NCBI GenBank assembly: GCA_009760885.1
Contig: CM019719.1
Location: 25,723,084-25,787,083 of the forward strand
DNA length: 64,000 nucleotides
Direction of reading: 5' to 3'
Source: Achatina immaculata
Lineage: Eukaryota; Mollusca; Gastropoda; Stylommatophora; Achatinidae
Shown here: positions 46,060 through 56,914 of the stretch, in pieces
Position numbering within the stretch: position 1 is the stretch's first letter
Layout of the letters: each line of letters opens with the position of its first letter
Notes under the pieces: generated by a model
The model's database searches: none
What the model saw: only the letters and a program-made list of their open reading frames with translations
What the model was told of the DNA's origin: nothing
Position numbers and translations under genes: made by a program

Positions 46060-46400
46060 GGCCATCATCATCATCACGTGCCATGCTAGTAAGAAATGGT
46101 GGTAGTGCTTCTCCACAAATCTCCATCAGCTCAGGTGGTGACTTATTTCTGTGTCATTGTGTTAAGTTGTCCAAGATTTTTTTATTCTATTCGTCTTTCC
46201 CTGTTTCTCTTTCCATTTAACTTTCCTTTTGTTATGTTTTCGGGCCCTCCTCTTATTATTATATGCCCAGTGAGTCATGACGATAGTTTTCTTATGGATT
46301 TAATTAGTTTTCTTTCTACATTTGCTTGTCAGACATTCCCTATTTGTTAGCTGTCCATGGTGCTTCTAACATTCTTCTGAGAAACCACATCCCTATCGTT
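46060..46400 (-). mobile_element. Non-LTR 3' end, (GAT)n-tail family, highly decayed
   Basis: catcatcatcatcacgtgcc at the left is the tail and conserved 3' start seen at 34.98 and 35.49 kb. gcttctccacaaatctc, cagctcaggtggtgac and gagaaaccacatccct continue the match. Confidence 0.65.
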
Positions 46401-46404
46401 GGTG

Positions 46405-46650
46405 GTTTCGGCATTATAAGAGGAAAAAATCTTAGATGGCGTTTTCCTTTATTGTAGTCTTGGCATTATAAGAAGAGACAATCTAGGGGATGTTAATCTT
46501 GATCGTAGGTTTAGCATCGCAAGAAGAGACAATCTAATGGGCGTTGTTCTTGATCGTAGTTTCGGCATTATAAAAATAGACAATCATTTTTGTTGTTTTT
46601 GCTAGTTTCGGCATTGTAAGAAAATAAAACCTACATGGTATTGTCATCCA
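46405..46650. repeat. About 60-bp degenerate tandem repeat, 4-5 copies
   Basis: Units share tttcggcattataagaagag, acaatctagggg and gatcgtag. Confidence 0.7.
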
Positions 46651-48410
46651 TGGTTCCGGCAGTATTTGGAAGAAGAGGTGAGGCATAGATGGCGCTGATG
46701 TTGGCGTGTTGCTTGACTGATAGTCTCAGTGTAAGGGAAAATGTGAGGTCCTTTTATCAGACGCCATGGTCAAACTTGAAAACGCGAAGTAGGATCAAGA
46801 TGGCTTTCCTATAACTGCGCAGGTTGGATCTAAGAGCCAAAATTCTTAGCAGACTTCATCACTTGCAGAAATACTTCAACCTGACTGAAGCTCTTGTTCT
46901 TTTGAATGTCAGAGATGGAGCCATTTTCTCTTATATCCAGTGTGATGACTGAGATGGAGTCATTTTCTCGTAAATCCTACGTGATAAAACAGTGGCGGTT
47001 TGGCTCAATCTATTTGATTTTTCGGGAGCTTATAAGGAATAATAGTCGACGACTTATGGACTGTTATACCAGTTTCCTCTTTTAACTCCTTCCCGACAAG
47101 AAACATCATCCCAGATCTAGCAGCACTACGTGGAAGGTCTGTTGTGGTTTAGCTTTACCTTGACAGCTTAGTAGACTCTTTAACCATTTCTTTCCACATG
47201 ACTTTAGTAAACGATTTTTTTTTAAATGAGTGTAAATAATTTGTTATAATATTTATACTGAAGAGCAAATTTATTTTTCATTCATAGTTTTAGGCATATT
47301 AGAAACACTTAATCAATATAAACGTTACGTATTATTAATTTGCCTTAGATGAGCCAGCAAACATTTCTATTGTGAAAAATACATATAAAATCGCAGTAAA
47401 AGGGTTAATCATTTCAGTTTTTATAAGAATAAAGCACACATTTTTTTATACTAAACAGTGAATACAGATGTTTTCCATACACTAAAAATTCAGGAATTGT
47501 CTTTATCAGCCCGAAATATGTCTAAAGAGTCTATACCCAGTATAGAACGTTAGTTTATACATTCACGGCGGTGTAATGAAGTGATAGAGAACAGTGTGTG
47601 TATGATAAGCCTTGAAAAATAGACAAAACACTTAGACGTGAGACAAGTAGTAAGATAAAACACACGAGTCTAGTAGGACAAGTTGTCTAACTGCAAGAAG
47701 ACAACGCACTATCAACTTGGCATCCCTGCCATATATCAAGGGAGACAAATTTTCGGAGAATTCATAATATGTTTTCCAACGAAAAAAAAACAAAAAACTA
47801 ATGTATTAAAATAATTATAGTCGATGCTAAAACTGTATGCTTTATGGTAATTCTTTCTGCAAGGCAACACACTTCGTTATCTTGTACTTCCATTGAAATA
47901 TATCATTTCTTAAAGTCTGGTTGTCCTTTTACAAGCAGAGCTATTGCGTGTGGCATCAAATAATGACATTTTGCGCAGAGAACAGTAAACAAAACTTTAG
48001 TTCGCGTAGTTCAGGACTTGTTACTCAATATTGTTGCCAAGCAGAAGCGTGCGCAAACAAGGGCGTGTCTAAGTAAGGCACATGGAGGGGAGGGGGGGTC
48101 TTGGTTTGGGCTCCATATTTAGAGAAAACAGACCATGTTATGGTTAAAAGTGGAAAAATTCCACTACTCCTATATGTAAAGGGAAATTAGTTATGCACTC
48201 TACATTTTTCAGAGAGTACCTTTTTTCTGGACGTCATCATCCCTTGTTTACCCCCACAACTGTACGTAAAACGTAACAAAGAGAGACACACAACTGTTGC
48301 GTACAAATTTGTTGTTACAAATTTCGATTACAACCACCAGACATACGAAGTGATAAGAGTCACTTTTAGAGCGTTGTAAAACAAAATTGGACTAAGTGAA
48401 ATTGTGTGAC
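46651..48410. other. No gene recognised
   Basis: Unique AT-rich sequence. A small repeated phrase (gagatggag.cattttctc) is at 46912-46967. No exon, element end or array was found. Confidence 0.4.
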
Positions 48411-48720
48411 TTACCTGTAACTTACGGTTGCCACCACCTGCTCTGTTTTTCACCTTGGAAACAGAAACTCAGGTGAGTTCCAGACCAAAGTAAGCTGGCG
48501 ATGCTCGCCAGAAAAGGCGCCCGGCTCAGCCCAGACGAAAACCTCTCTCTGGCTGCAGGCAGGCCGAGCCTCATAGCATCTTATAGTTAGTGTGTAGCCG
48601 TGCTCCGTGCTCGAGCTGAACCGGAATTCTTGTCCAACCCGGCTTCCTCAACTCACCAACTTCGTGCCGAGGACTTGCTGTGCCGAACCTTACAGATGCA
48701 ACGTGCAGCACACAAGCACA
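48411..48720. promoter_or_regulatory. GC-rich block with splice donors on both strands
   Basis: Much richer in G+C and CpG than its flanks. A minus-strand donor ttacag|gtaagt has its exon end at 48415. A plus-strand donor ctcag|gtgagt has its exon end at 48472. It could be the promoter and non-coding first exon of the SPSB3-type gene (4.5 kb upstream of its ATG exon), of a minus-strand transcript, or of both. No reading frame is convincing and no TATA box is seen. Confidence 0.35.
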
Positions 48721-48828
48721 AAAAAAAAAGACTTGTACGCAGTTTTTTTTTTATCCCTCTTCCTTGCCTAATGTAATGTGTTTCATTTCAAGCTGTACAT
48801 CATGAAAGTCAGCACAAACACTCCTTTA

Positions 48829-48890
48829 TACAGTGGTTTCTAAACCTTTCTTCATTCGGGACCCCAAAGAAAAGTGTCCCTTACGCGTTC
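48829..48890. mobile_element. Lone hAT-type left end
   Basis: cagtggtttctaaacctttc followed by attcgggaccccaaag is typical of hAT MITE left ends; the matching right end was not found. Confidence 0.35.
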
Positions 48891-49087
48891 TGTTGATTCT
48901 GATTAGCTGTACGATCATATTATACATATAGTTTAGTATAACCTGATCACTGATATACAGATAGTCCTAGCTTTCAGATCGAAAGCGAAATTGACGTAAA
49001 ACGAATTTCAGAGGGAGAGAGTATACTGTATTTACTTTTAATAGACAGGCATGTTTCAAAACATAAATAAATAGAGCGACTTTATAA

Positions 49088-49412
49088 TAGGCAGTCCACG
49101 AGTTACGAGCGAGTTCCGTTCATAGATCTGTACATAAATCGAATTTGCATCTAAATTGGAACAGTTAGGTACACTTCTTATCTAACGTCAGTTATATATC
49201 ATACAGTGCACATTTCCATGCTTAAAACATTCAAGAAACCGAAGAACCGCTGAAGATGTACAGTATTCTGACGCACAAAACAAAGTAGCGCCCATTTGTT
49301 ATTATGAACCATAGGATTAACAGGAATTTTTAATATAACAGGTTTTACGAAGTCGTTCGTAACTGCAGGTTGTGCGAAAGTGAGGCGTTCGTAACTCGGG
49401 TACTGCCTGTAC
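49088..49412. mobile_element. pogo/Tigger-like MITE
   Basis: ggcagtccacgagttacgag just after TA at 49088, and the inverse gttcgtaactcgggtactgc just before TA at 49410-49411, are about 24-bp inverted ends. GGCAGTCCC-GAGTTACG ends with TA duplication are typical of pogo/Tigger-type elements. No transposase is inside. Confidence 0.65.
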
Positions 49413-49414
49413 AC

Positions 49415-49878
49415 ATTTCAAAGTAAATAGTTTTACATTAAATAAGTACTATATACTCTTTTAAAAAATGTAACGTTATAAAGAAAAGTTCTAGTATTTC
49501 ACAGGACCGATGGTCGAAAAAACGAATCGTTGTAAAGCGATACGTCGGTAAACGGGGAGTCTGAATCTATGGATTACGACAGCCAAGAACTAATATATAA
49601 TTTAAAATATTAGTTTATTTAAAACGGTTTTAAATAGTCTGTTATTTTATTATCACAGCTTTACTGCAGCGGATTTGTGTACGTTTATATATTTAGTTTT
49701 ATATCCAAACACTATTCGTGAACAGCATGCATTTTGGGGACTGTTCAGACTGAACGCTCCAAGCAAATCCTTTACCGACGAAAGTATTTCGACACCATAA
49801 ATCCCTCCTAACATTCTTACAGTGATCAGAGTGTTATTTACCTAAGCCAGTTCATGTCTCATATAGGTTAAAATAGTT

Positions 49879-49922
<44 letters not shown>

Positions 49923-50334
49923 CCAGGTCATGGATTCTAAACATCTGTTAATGCCTCCCGAAAACAGGATAATGATCCTAAATGACAAGTTCATGGCTCA
50001 TAAAGACCTACTTTTGGCTCTTAAAAAAAGGTAATAATTCAAAAAGATTGGCTCATTGCTCATACTGACCAGAAAATTCATTGTTTTAGTCATTCTAGAT
50101 TCTGTTTTTTTTATCTTCTTCTATTCTTTCAGTTTTAGTTTCTTCCGAAGCAGTTTGGATGCTTCACACAATTTCTGTTAAATTTCTGGGCCCTCGTACG
50201 CAACATTCAAGCCTTCCATGCCATGCCAGTGAAAGATTCTGACAGGGCTGGGGATAAATCTTCGAGTTCAGAGGTTTTCAAATTGTTTGAACTGTAGGGC
50301 CTACGTTTCTCTTCCTCCTTCCCATCTACCATCT
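49415..50334. other. No gene recognised; (GAAA)n at 49878-49921
   Basis: Includes a degenerate motif atggtcgaaaaaacgaatcg (49510) that resembles DNA-transposon ends and a GAAA microsatellite. The rest is AT-rich unique sequence. Confidence 0.4.
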
Positions 50335-50562
50335 TTAACCCTTTCAATCCTAAAATACGCCATCATAAATTTTTATGAGAAATTTTGACAGAATGAAAAT
50401 GAAAGCAAGTTTTTCTATAATTTAAAAATATTGGTTTGGTTGGAAATGTGCTACTTTTAATTTTATTATCTTTTTTCTAAATATCGGTACGTGCATTGAC
50501 TCACACACTGGTGTGCACAATCTGCCAACACTACCAGTGTTGTTCTGGGGTGAAAGAATTAA
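50335..50562. mobile_element. 228-bp TTAA-flanked MITE, piggyBac-like
   Basis: TTAA at 50335-50338 is followed by ccctttcaatcc. TTAA at 50559-50562 is preceded by ggggtgaaagaa. The ends form a short imperfect inverted repeat next to TTAA, the piggyBac target-site rule. No coding capacity. Confidence 0.55.
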
Positions 50563-50934
50563 TATATTATCACGCACACTCACAGACAGGGTATATCGTA
50601 TTATATAAGTAAAACAATTAACACTATATTTAGACTAATTTTTTATTATGCCTGTGATGCATTTTAACTTTAGATATTTTCATTTGCGCTCTTTTTTCTG
50701 TCTTTGCATAAATTTGATACTGATCCTGTGTACACTTTAAGAAATAACGAACAGTTTAATGGAATAACTTAAGGTGTAGTGCATTTATTAACAGGGGAGC
50801 AGGTAACTTTAGAATGAAGATGTTAACTGTAAAAGAAAATGAAAGACCGAAGTTTTATTAATATACAAATATAAAACGGACTGGAAGAAGTAGTTAGAAG
50901 GTTATTTTAGACATTATTCTAATGAGTAGGCTAC
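50563..50934. other. No gene recognised
   Basis: AT-rich sequence between two MITEs. Confidence 0.3.
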
Positions 50935-51293
50935 ATATCATCACAAGACGAGATCGTATTGATCTACAAGTAGATCTAGACATCGCCGATGATAAGAAAT
51001 GTAGATCTAAACTTAGCTGATAGTAAGTATGGCACAATTATCAGCTAAAAATGTTCTCCTAATTCTATTTTCCTAATTTAAAAAAACCTCTACATTTATG
51101 AAATCTTCATACATTTACAGTTATTATGATGCATAATATGTATACTTTTAACGTGGAAATAATTTGTTACATTAACGTTTACAACTATACCCCCTATATA
51201 TATCAAGACCCCCGCTTTTTGTCTGGCACAAATGGAACGTCCGCGTTTTTTGTTTGTTTGTTTTTGTTTTTTTGCCTGTGGCACGGGAAGAGC
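50935..51293 (-). mobile_element. piggyBac-type MITE fragment
   Basis: On the minus strand it begins ctcttcccgtgccacagg and contains accccctatatatatcaaga (as seen on plus), the atttatgaaatcttcataca block and gtagatctaaactt-type blocks, all shared with the 0.7-kb MITEs at 53.5 and 57.7 kb. The distal half is missing. Confidence 0.6.
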
Positions 51294-51299
51294 TAGAAA

Positions 51300-53014
51300 C
51301 CTATCTCGAACTGGAAAAGCGATACTGTAGACAGTCATCGGTCAAATGCATTTTGTAAGTCACTGTTCTGGACAGATCACATCACTAGACAGACAATGTG
51401 AATAGCATTATTTCTTGGTGGAATTGATGAAACTGGGCAATACATAAATCTAATCTAATGGGATTACGAAATAAATAAATCAAATCTCGACAAAAAAATC
51501 GCATATCATTTCATGGTAAGCGTGTGATTTCATTATCCTGCAGTAATAAGGAACGTTGTTTCAAAATTTAAGTCAGTGCTTTTCAAACTGTAGTCCAAGT
51601 GGTACCAGTAGTAGTCCGAGGGGAAGACATACGAAAAGTTTTTTTTTTTCTTAAGCCGGTTAAAAACTATTCATCCTCCTTATTGTGCACAGTGGAGACT
51701 GGTTCTCGAGAAGTATGTAGCAGCAAAAAAGTTAAATAACTATAAATGAAGTAATGAAAAAAATGGGAGGAGGTGGGGGACATTTATATCAGAGTTCTCA
51801 ACTGACGCTGGGATACTGGCTGTGACAGAAAATAAAATCAGTTTTTTTTAAAACTTTGCGTGTCATGTGATGGTGTAGCAACTCCGGTATCAGTTTCGTA
51901 CACAGTTGACAAATATGTTGGTATTATTATAGTAAAAATAATGGAAGTAAAGTTTTTCATGCTAATAACCTCACAACAATGTGATATGGGTCCTCATAAA
52001 AAAAAAAAAAACTTATTTCCAACTTGTCTTCCTTCTAAGTAAGGACACGCAATTTGATTTTTTGCTGTTTAAATTCACCACATAATCAATTAACTTCTCT
52101 TTAATTGAAAATATTAATACATTTTAAAAAATATTTCTTAAAAAAGTACTTTCCTGGGGGAATTATGTTAGCCATATTTGTTTTCTGGGGTTATCTAGAT
52201 ATGTCTAATCTACTGCCAGGATTTTTTTCGTGGTCTATTGTAAAGCAAAACTAACAAACATTATTTGTTTATAATTTTGTTTCTTATTTTTCAGAATCTA
52301 AAATTACATAAAAAGAAGCCATAAATTAATTTTATCATAGAACCTCATGGATAAAAAAATTATAGTCAAGATATCACCTAATCGTTAAAATTACATTAAA
52401 AAAATAAATAAATAAAATTTGGCTTCATAGAACTCTCCTGTTCAGAAAATACAAAAACTTACAATATTCGCCATGTTTTGAGTTTATTTGCCGTGATTAG
52501 CTGAACATTTAGGGGGGAAAAAAAGTTAATTTATAATGAAATTGTAGACTAATTTGTTTGAAATTTAGAATTAAAGTTTTCTAGTGTTTATATCGAGTCT
52601 TTGACGGTCAATTGATTTGCATATTTTGTTAGAAATTTATTCAAACTACATTCCGGAAAATTGTTTCTAAGCCTGACGTTCAGGATTTCATCAAATGCGA
52701 ACTTTTGAATGATACCCGAAAATGGAATTATAAACGTTATTTACTTTTGAGATTCATTGCTCCCTCCAAGTCATCAAGTGAATTTTGGACATCAGTAAAT
52801 ATAAATATGTTACAGCTGCATGAAATATTTGCATTTATCCTTCAGCTCAGAGCTGATCAAATATGAAAATGTAATGGACCACAGTAGAGGATAACAGATA
52901 GAGGAGTGCTATAAAATATAGACTTATTTCTAAGTAGTTACAAAACCTAAAACTACTAAGTTGACAAACTGAAGGAGACACGTTCAAGAAAAATACTTTG
53001 AGAATCTTTGTTCA
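51300..53014. other. No gene recognised; sequence upstream of the SPSB3-type coding exon
   Basis: AT-rich, mostly unique. Near its end, tctttgttcag (to 53014) is a possible splice acceptor for the exon that holds the ATG at 53029. Confidence 0.4.
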
Positions 53015-53028
53015 GTAAATCTCTTGCA

Positions 53029-53434
53029 ATGGTTACAGAAAATGAGAATATCAGTAAAGAAAATGATGATGTTGGTGAAAGCCAGATTCACATAAATAAA
53101 GAAACAATGACAGAAAATGAGGACCCTGTGCCAGTAAAGTGTAAATACTGTTCAAGGAGGCTTTCAAAGTTGAGAAAGATAGAAAGAATCAAATCTGTGA
53201 AGAGAATGGAGTATATAGGAATGCATGGCAAGGATAGAAACAAGCATGTAAGAGACAAAGGCTGCCAGACGCCATCATCGTTATACAAGGGGGCTGATAT
53301 GACACACAATGAGCTGAGAAACTTGGCCTCATTGCTCAGTTTGCGGGGTGGCAAGACCCTGCAGACAGAGGCATTCTGTAAGTGTGTGGCAAATGGACAG
53401 GAGAGCAACTGCCAGTGTGGGGAAGAGGATAAAT
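53029..53434 (+). CDS. SPRY domain-containing SOCS box protein (SPSB3-type), exon with start codon
   Basis: The ATG at 53029 has a good context (gcaATGG); an in-frame TGA at 52999 closes the frame upstream. The exon encodes 135 residues and the first base of a Cys codon, ending at aaat before gtaggt (GT at 53435) in phase 1. The N-terminal 90 residues are acidic then basic, with a CKYCSRRL pair of cysteines, and resemble nothing I know. The last part, AFCKCVANGQESNCQCGEED, lines up with the Cys-rich C-x-C-G-E-E-D stretch just before the SPRY domain in SPSB3. Joining to 60101 gives DKCIEWVWDQL without a frame break, matching the family order. SPSB proteins are substrate receptors of cullin-5 ubiquitin ligases; human SPSB3 targets nuclear cGAS. 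An upstream 5' UTR exon is likely, so the true start of this exon may be near 53015. Confidence 0.85.
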
Positions 53435-53871
53435 GTAGGTATTGCTTTTGAGTGGTGACTTAGTGGCATTATTTTAACTCTTTCCGTGCCGGAGGAAGAA
53501 ACATGGACGTGTTGTGGAGTGCCAGAGTAAAAACGTGGGTCTTGATAGGGTTGGGGATATAATTATAAAATGGAATGGAAAACAGTATTTCCATGTACTT
53601 ACATATACTTATTATATTTCAGAGTATAACTAAATGAATGAAAATTTCATAAATGCAGAGTTTTTTAGGAAAAAATAAGTAATGTGATGTTTTTAGACTT
53701 GATGATTGTGCCCAGCTCACCATCGGCTAGGTCTAGATATGCACTACTTACCATCTGAGATGTGTAGATCTACTTGTTGATCTCATATTCTGATTCTGTG
53801 TTGCATTCTCGCTAAATTAATGTCTGAAATAACCTTCTAACTACTTCTCTCTCTCTCTCTCTCTCTGAACC

Positions 53872-54324
53872 CTAAGTGCCCAGGGCACATGGGGCTTCCG
53901 CAAGGGTTTTCCACAAATGCCTGTCCTTCGCCTTTTTTTCTGCTCTTGCCCAGGTGAGCCCTCTATTGCTCAACATCCTTTCTGTTGTTCTTCTCCATGT
54001 CTCTTTTGGTCTACCCTTACTTCTGTTCCCCTGTGGTGTCCATCTTAGTGCTATTTTTGGTAGTGAGTTATCAGTCATTCGGAACACATGTCCCAACCAT
54101 CGCCATCGTCTTTCCTCAATAATTGTTGTCAATGGCTTCATCTGCATTTCTGCCAATAAGATGTTATTTCTTATGGTGTTTGGCCAAAATATTTTTCTAA
54201 TTCTTCGTAAACATTTAGTCTGGAAAGAATTCAACTTGTTTTCTATGGTTTTGGTGATTTTCCAGCATTCACTTCCATAGAGTAGTACACTTAGAACATT
54301 ACTCTTAAATATCCTGATTTTCAT
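53872..54324 (-). pseudogene. Post-RT and C-terminal domain of the non-LTR element
   Basis: Reads IRIFKSNVLSVLLYGSECWK, NKLNSFQTKCLRRIRKIFWP, RRWRWLGHVFRMTDNSLPKI and GRPKETWRRTTERMLS. These are the thumb, the W-x-W-L-G-H segment and the basic G-R-P-K-x-x-W-R-R motif usual in this element type. The frame is open for 150 codons but is separated from the RT by a shift, so the copy as a whole is broken. Confidence 0.85.
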
Positions 54325-54342
54325 ATTTATGCTTAGTTTTTT

Positions 54343-55654
54343 TTATTTCCATATATTCTGCAGCATTGCAAAAGCCTGGTTTGCTCTAGTAAGTCTGCTG
54401 TTGATGTCCTCTGTGCTGTCTCCATTTTCTACTACTCTGCTGCCAAGGTATACAAATTCGTTGACCTCCTCCACTAACTTGTTATCTACTCTGAGTACAT
54501 TTCTGTTGTTCACATTTTGCTTCATTAACTTTGTCTTTCCTACGTTGATCTTTAGTCCTATGTTGTTTGCATTCTGAGTTAGCTTGTTTATTTTATCTTG
54601 CATATCTTTGTGACTGCTTGATAATAGACAAATGTCGTCCGCAAAGTCAAGGTCCTCCAGCACTGTGTCAAGGGTCCATTGTAATCCTCTGCGTTTGTCT
54701 GATGTTGCCTCCTTCATTAACCAGTCTCTCTCTCTCTGAACCTTAAGTGCCCAGGGCACATGGGGCTTCCGCAAGAGTTTTCCACAAATGCCTGTCCTTC
54801 GCCTTTTTTTCTGCTCTTGCCCAGGTGAGCCCTCTATTGCTCAACATCCTTTCTGTTGTTCTTCTCCATGTCTCTTTTGGTCTAGTGCCAAGATAAATAA
54901 TGTTGGTGATAGTACACATCCCTGCTTCACTCCTGTTTGTACCCTAAAGCTGCTGGAGGTATGTTCTCCACAGATCACTTTGCACTGAAAACCCTCGTAT
55001 AGGGCTTTGATTGCATTAACTATCTTATGGGGGAGGCCATGCCATCTTAGGATTTTCCACAGTGCATCTCTGTTGACACTGTCAAAGGCTTTCTCAAAAT
55101 CTATGAATAATGCATATGTTGTGCTATGCCACTCATTTGCCTGTTCTAATATTTGTCTAAGTACAAATATGTGGTCTATGCATGATCTTCCTTTCCTAAA
55201 TCCTGCCTGCTCTTTCTGAAGTTTTTCCTCAAGTGTTGGTACAATTCTGTTGATGATTATTCTGCAAAATACTGGTGAGTGGCAGTAGGGTAATGCCTCT
55301 CCAGTTCCCGCAATCTCTGAGGTCACCCTTCCTTGGTAGTTTTACTATAAGCCCAGTTTTCCACTCATCTGGGGCTTTTTCTAGATCCCAGATTTGTTGT
55401 AATATCCGGCAAAGTTGTTTTGGTGTTTCTGTTTCTTCTGCTTTCAACATCTCAGCAGTCACTTCACCTTCACCTGGTGCCCTGTCTGATTTTAGCTTCT
55501 TTATTGCCTCCTTTACTTCACTTATTGTTATTGGTCCTGTATTGATGTTTAGTTCCGTTTTTGCTTCAGGTATGTCTATTGTTTGTGCTGCTTGTGTTCT
55601 GTTTAGTAGGGTGTTAAAGTGTTCCCTCCATCTTTCAATTTTTTCTTTCTCCAC
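54343..55654 (-). pseudogene. Reverse transcriptase domain of the non-LTR element, broken
   Basis: In element order: NTGPITISEVKEAIKKLKSD and PDEWKTGLIVKLPRKGDLRD, then CGNWRGITLL, then ALFIDFEKAFDSVNRDALWK (motif A), GVKQGCVLSPTLFILAL (motif B), then after an interruption VLEDLDFADDICLLSSSHKD (motif C, F-A-D-D intact). It is split by a frameshift near 55310 and by a 152-bp insertion at 54728-54879. Catalytic residues are still present, so the decay is recent compared with other copies in the window. Confidence 0.88.
54728..54879 (-). mobile_element. 3'-end fragment of the same family inserted in the RT domain
   Basis: The sequence from the (CT) run through accttaagtgcccagggcac to ctccatgtctcttttg repeats the terminal 150 bases at 53849-54010. 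It interrupts codons that would otherwise read FILALDWLMKEAT. A 4-bp gtct flanks it on both sides (54724-54727 and 54880-54883). It is a 5'-truncated copy landing in its own family in the same orientation, or a template-switch product. It destroys the RT frame. Confidence 0.85.
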
Positions 55655-55942
55655 TGACTAGCTGTCCATTTTGTGTCCTTACTGCACTTTCACATCTTGT
55701 GATGAAGTTACCTGTCATCTGCTTTGTGATTTTATATATGGTTTTCATGTCATTTGTATATGCTGCTGTTTCTGCTAAGTTGTCATAGTATTGACGTTTA
55801 TCTTGACGGCATGATTCCTTCACTTCTTTGTCTTTTTGCGCATAATTACTTAGAACCTGTTCTTTAAGCCGTTGAGATTTGGTGTTCAGTAATTTTTTCT
55901 TGATTTCTTTTCTTTGCTCTATCTTTTCCCATGTGGTCTTGC

Positions 55943-56914
55943 TTATCCATTCCTCTTTTCTCCGTTTCTGATATCCCAGCACATCTTTTGCTGTTTCATG
56001 TGGTGTTTTATTGAACTTAGTATGGACATTTCTGCTTCGTCTTGTAGGACACTGAAGCAGTTCTTAAGTACTATTGAGAATTCATTTCTTGTTTGCTGGT
56101 CTTTCAGTTTTCTTGTATCAAAATGTATCTTTCTGTGTTCTCTGATTTTGGCTTTCCTTAATTTTAATTTTATTTTTGCTACCAGAAGGTTGTGATCACT
56201 TCCTACATCTGCTCCTTTCCTTGCTCGCACATCTTGTAGTGACCGTTTCCACTTGTTGTTTATCAGTATGTGATCAATTTGGGTTTCTGTGGTTTTATCT
56301 GGTGACCTCCAAGTCACCTTATGGATGTTTTTGTGTTGGAAAATTGTCCCTCCGATGGTCATCATGTTTTCTTCACAGAAACTGCACAGTCTTTCTCCAT
56401 TTTCATTTATTTCTCCAATTCCTTCTCTTCCCATGATTATTCTTCTATCTTCATTTCCTTCACCTACTTTTGCATTGAAGTCGCCCAAGATGAGTAGCAT
56501 ATCATGCTTGGGTATTATTTCTACTGTGGCTTGGAGGCTGTTGTAAAAATCTTCTTTTAATTCCTCTTCAGCTGCTTCTGTTGGTGCATAACAAACTATA
56601 ATAGACAGCTTCGTGAATCTTGAGTTGAAGCGTGCATATAATAATCTCTCATTTATTGGGGTCCATTTCAGCAATGCTCTTGATGCTTCTTTTGTTTTAA
56701 TTAATGCTACTCCTCCTTCATGAAGATCTTCTTTACCTGACCATATTATTATATCTTCTGTGTGCTGTGTTGTTAATTTCCTTCTGCCTTGTCCTGTCCA
56801 TCTTGCTTCTTGTATTCCTAGTATGTCTAGTTTGTATCTGTGCATTTCCTTGATGGTTTGTGCTAGTTTTCCAGTCTGGTTAAGTGTTCTTACATTCCAG
56901 CTGCCTATTTGCAT
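55943..56914 (-). pseudogene. AP-endonuclease domain of the non-LTR element
   Basis: An open frame of 323 codons on the minus strand begins MQIGSWNVRTLNQTGKLAQ. It has the endonuclease/exonuclease/phosphatase motifs in order: SWNVRTL (catalytic Asn), ILGIQEARW (catalytic Glu), YAPTEAA, ILGDFNAKVG (Asp and Asn), TQIDHILIN and GSDHNLLVAKI (final Asp-His). This domain nicks the target DNA during retrotransposition. All catalytic residues appear intact. A linker frame (55635-55982) follows with a shift, so the polyprotein is not continuous. Confidence 0.88.

Noticed and set aside
53876..56546. Plus-strand frames of 80-134 codons across the retrotransposon
   Set aside because: Antisense shadows of the minus-strand endonuclease and reverse transcriptase.
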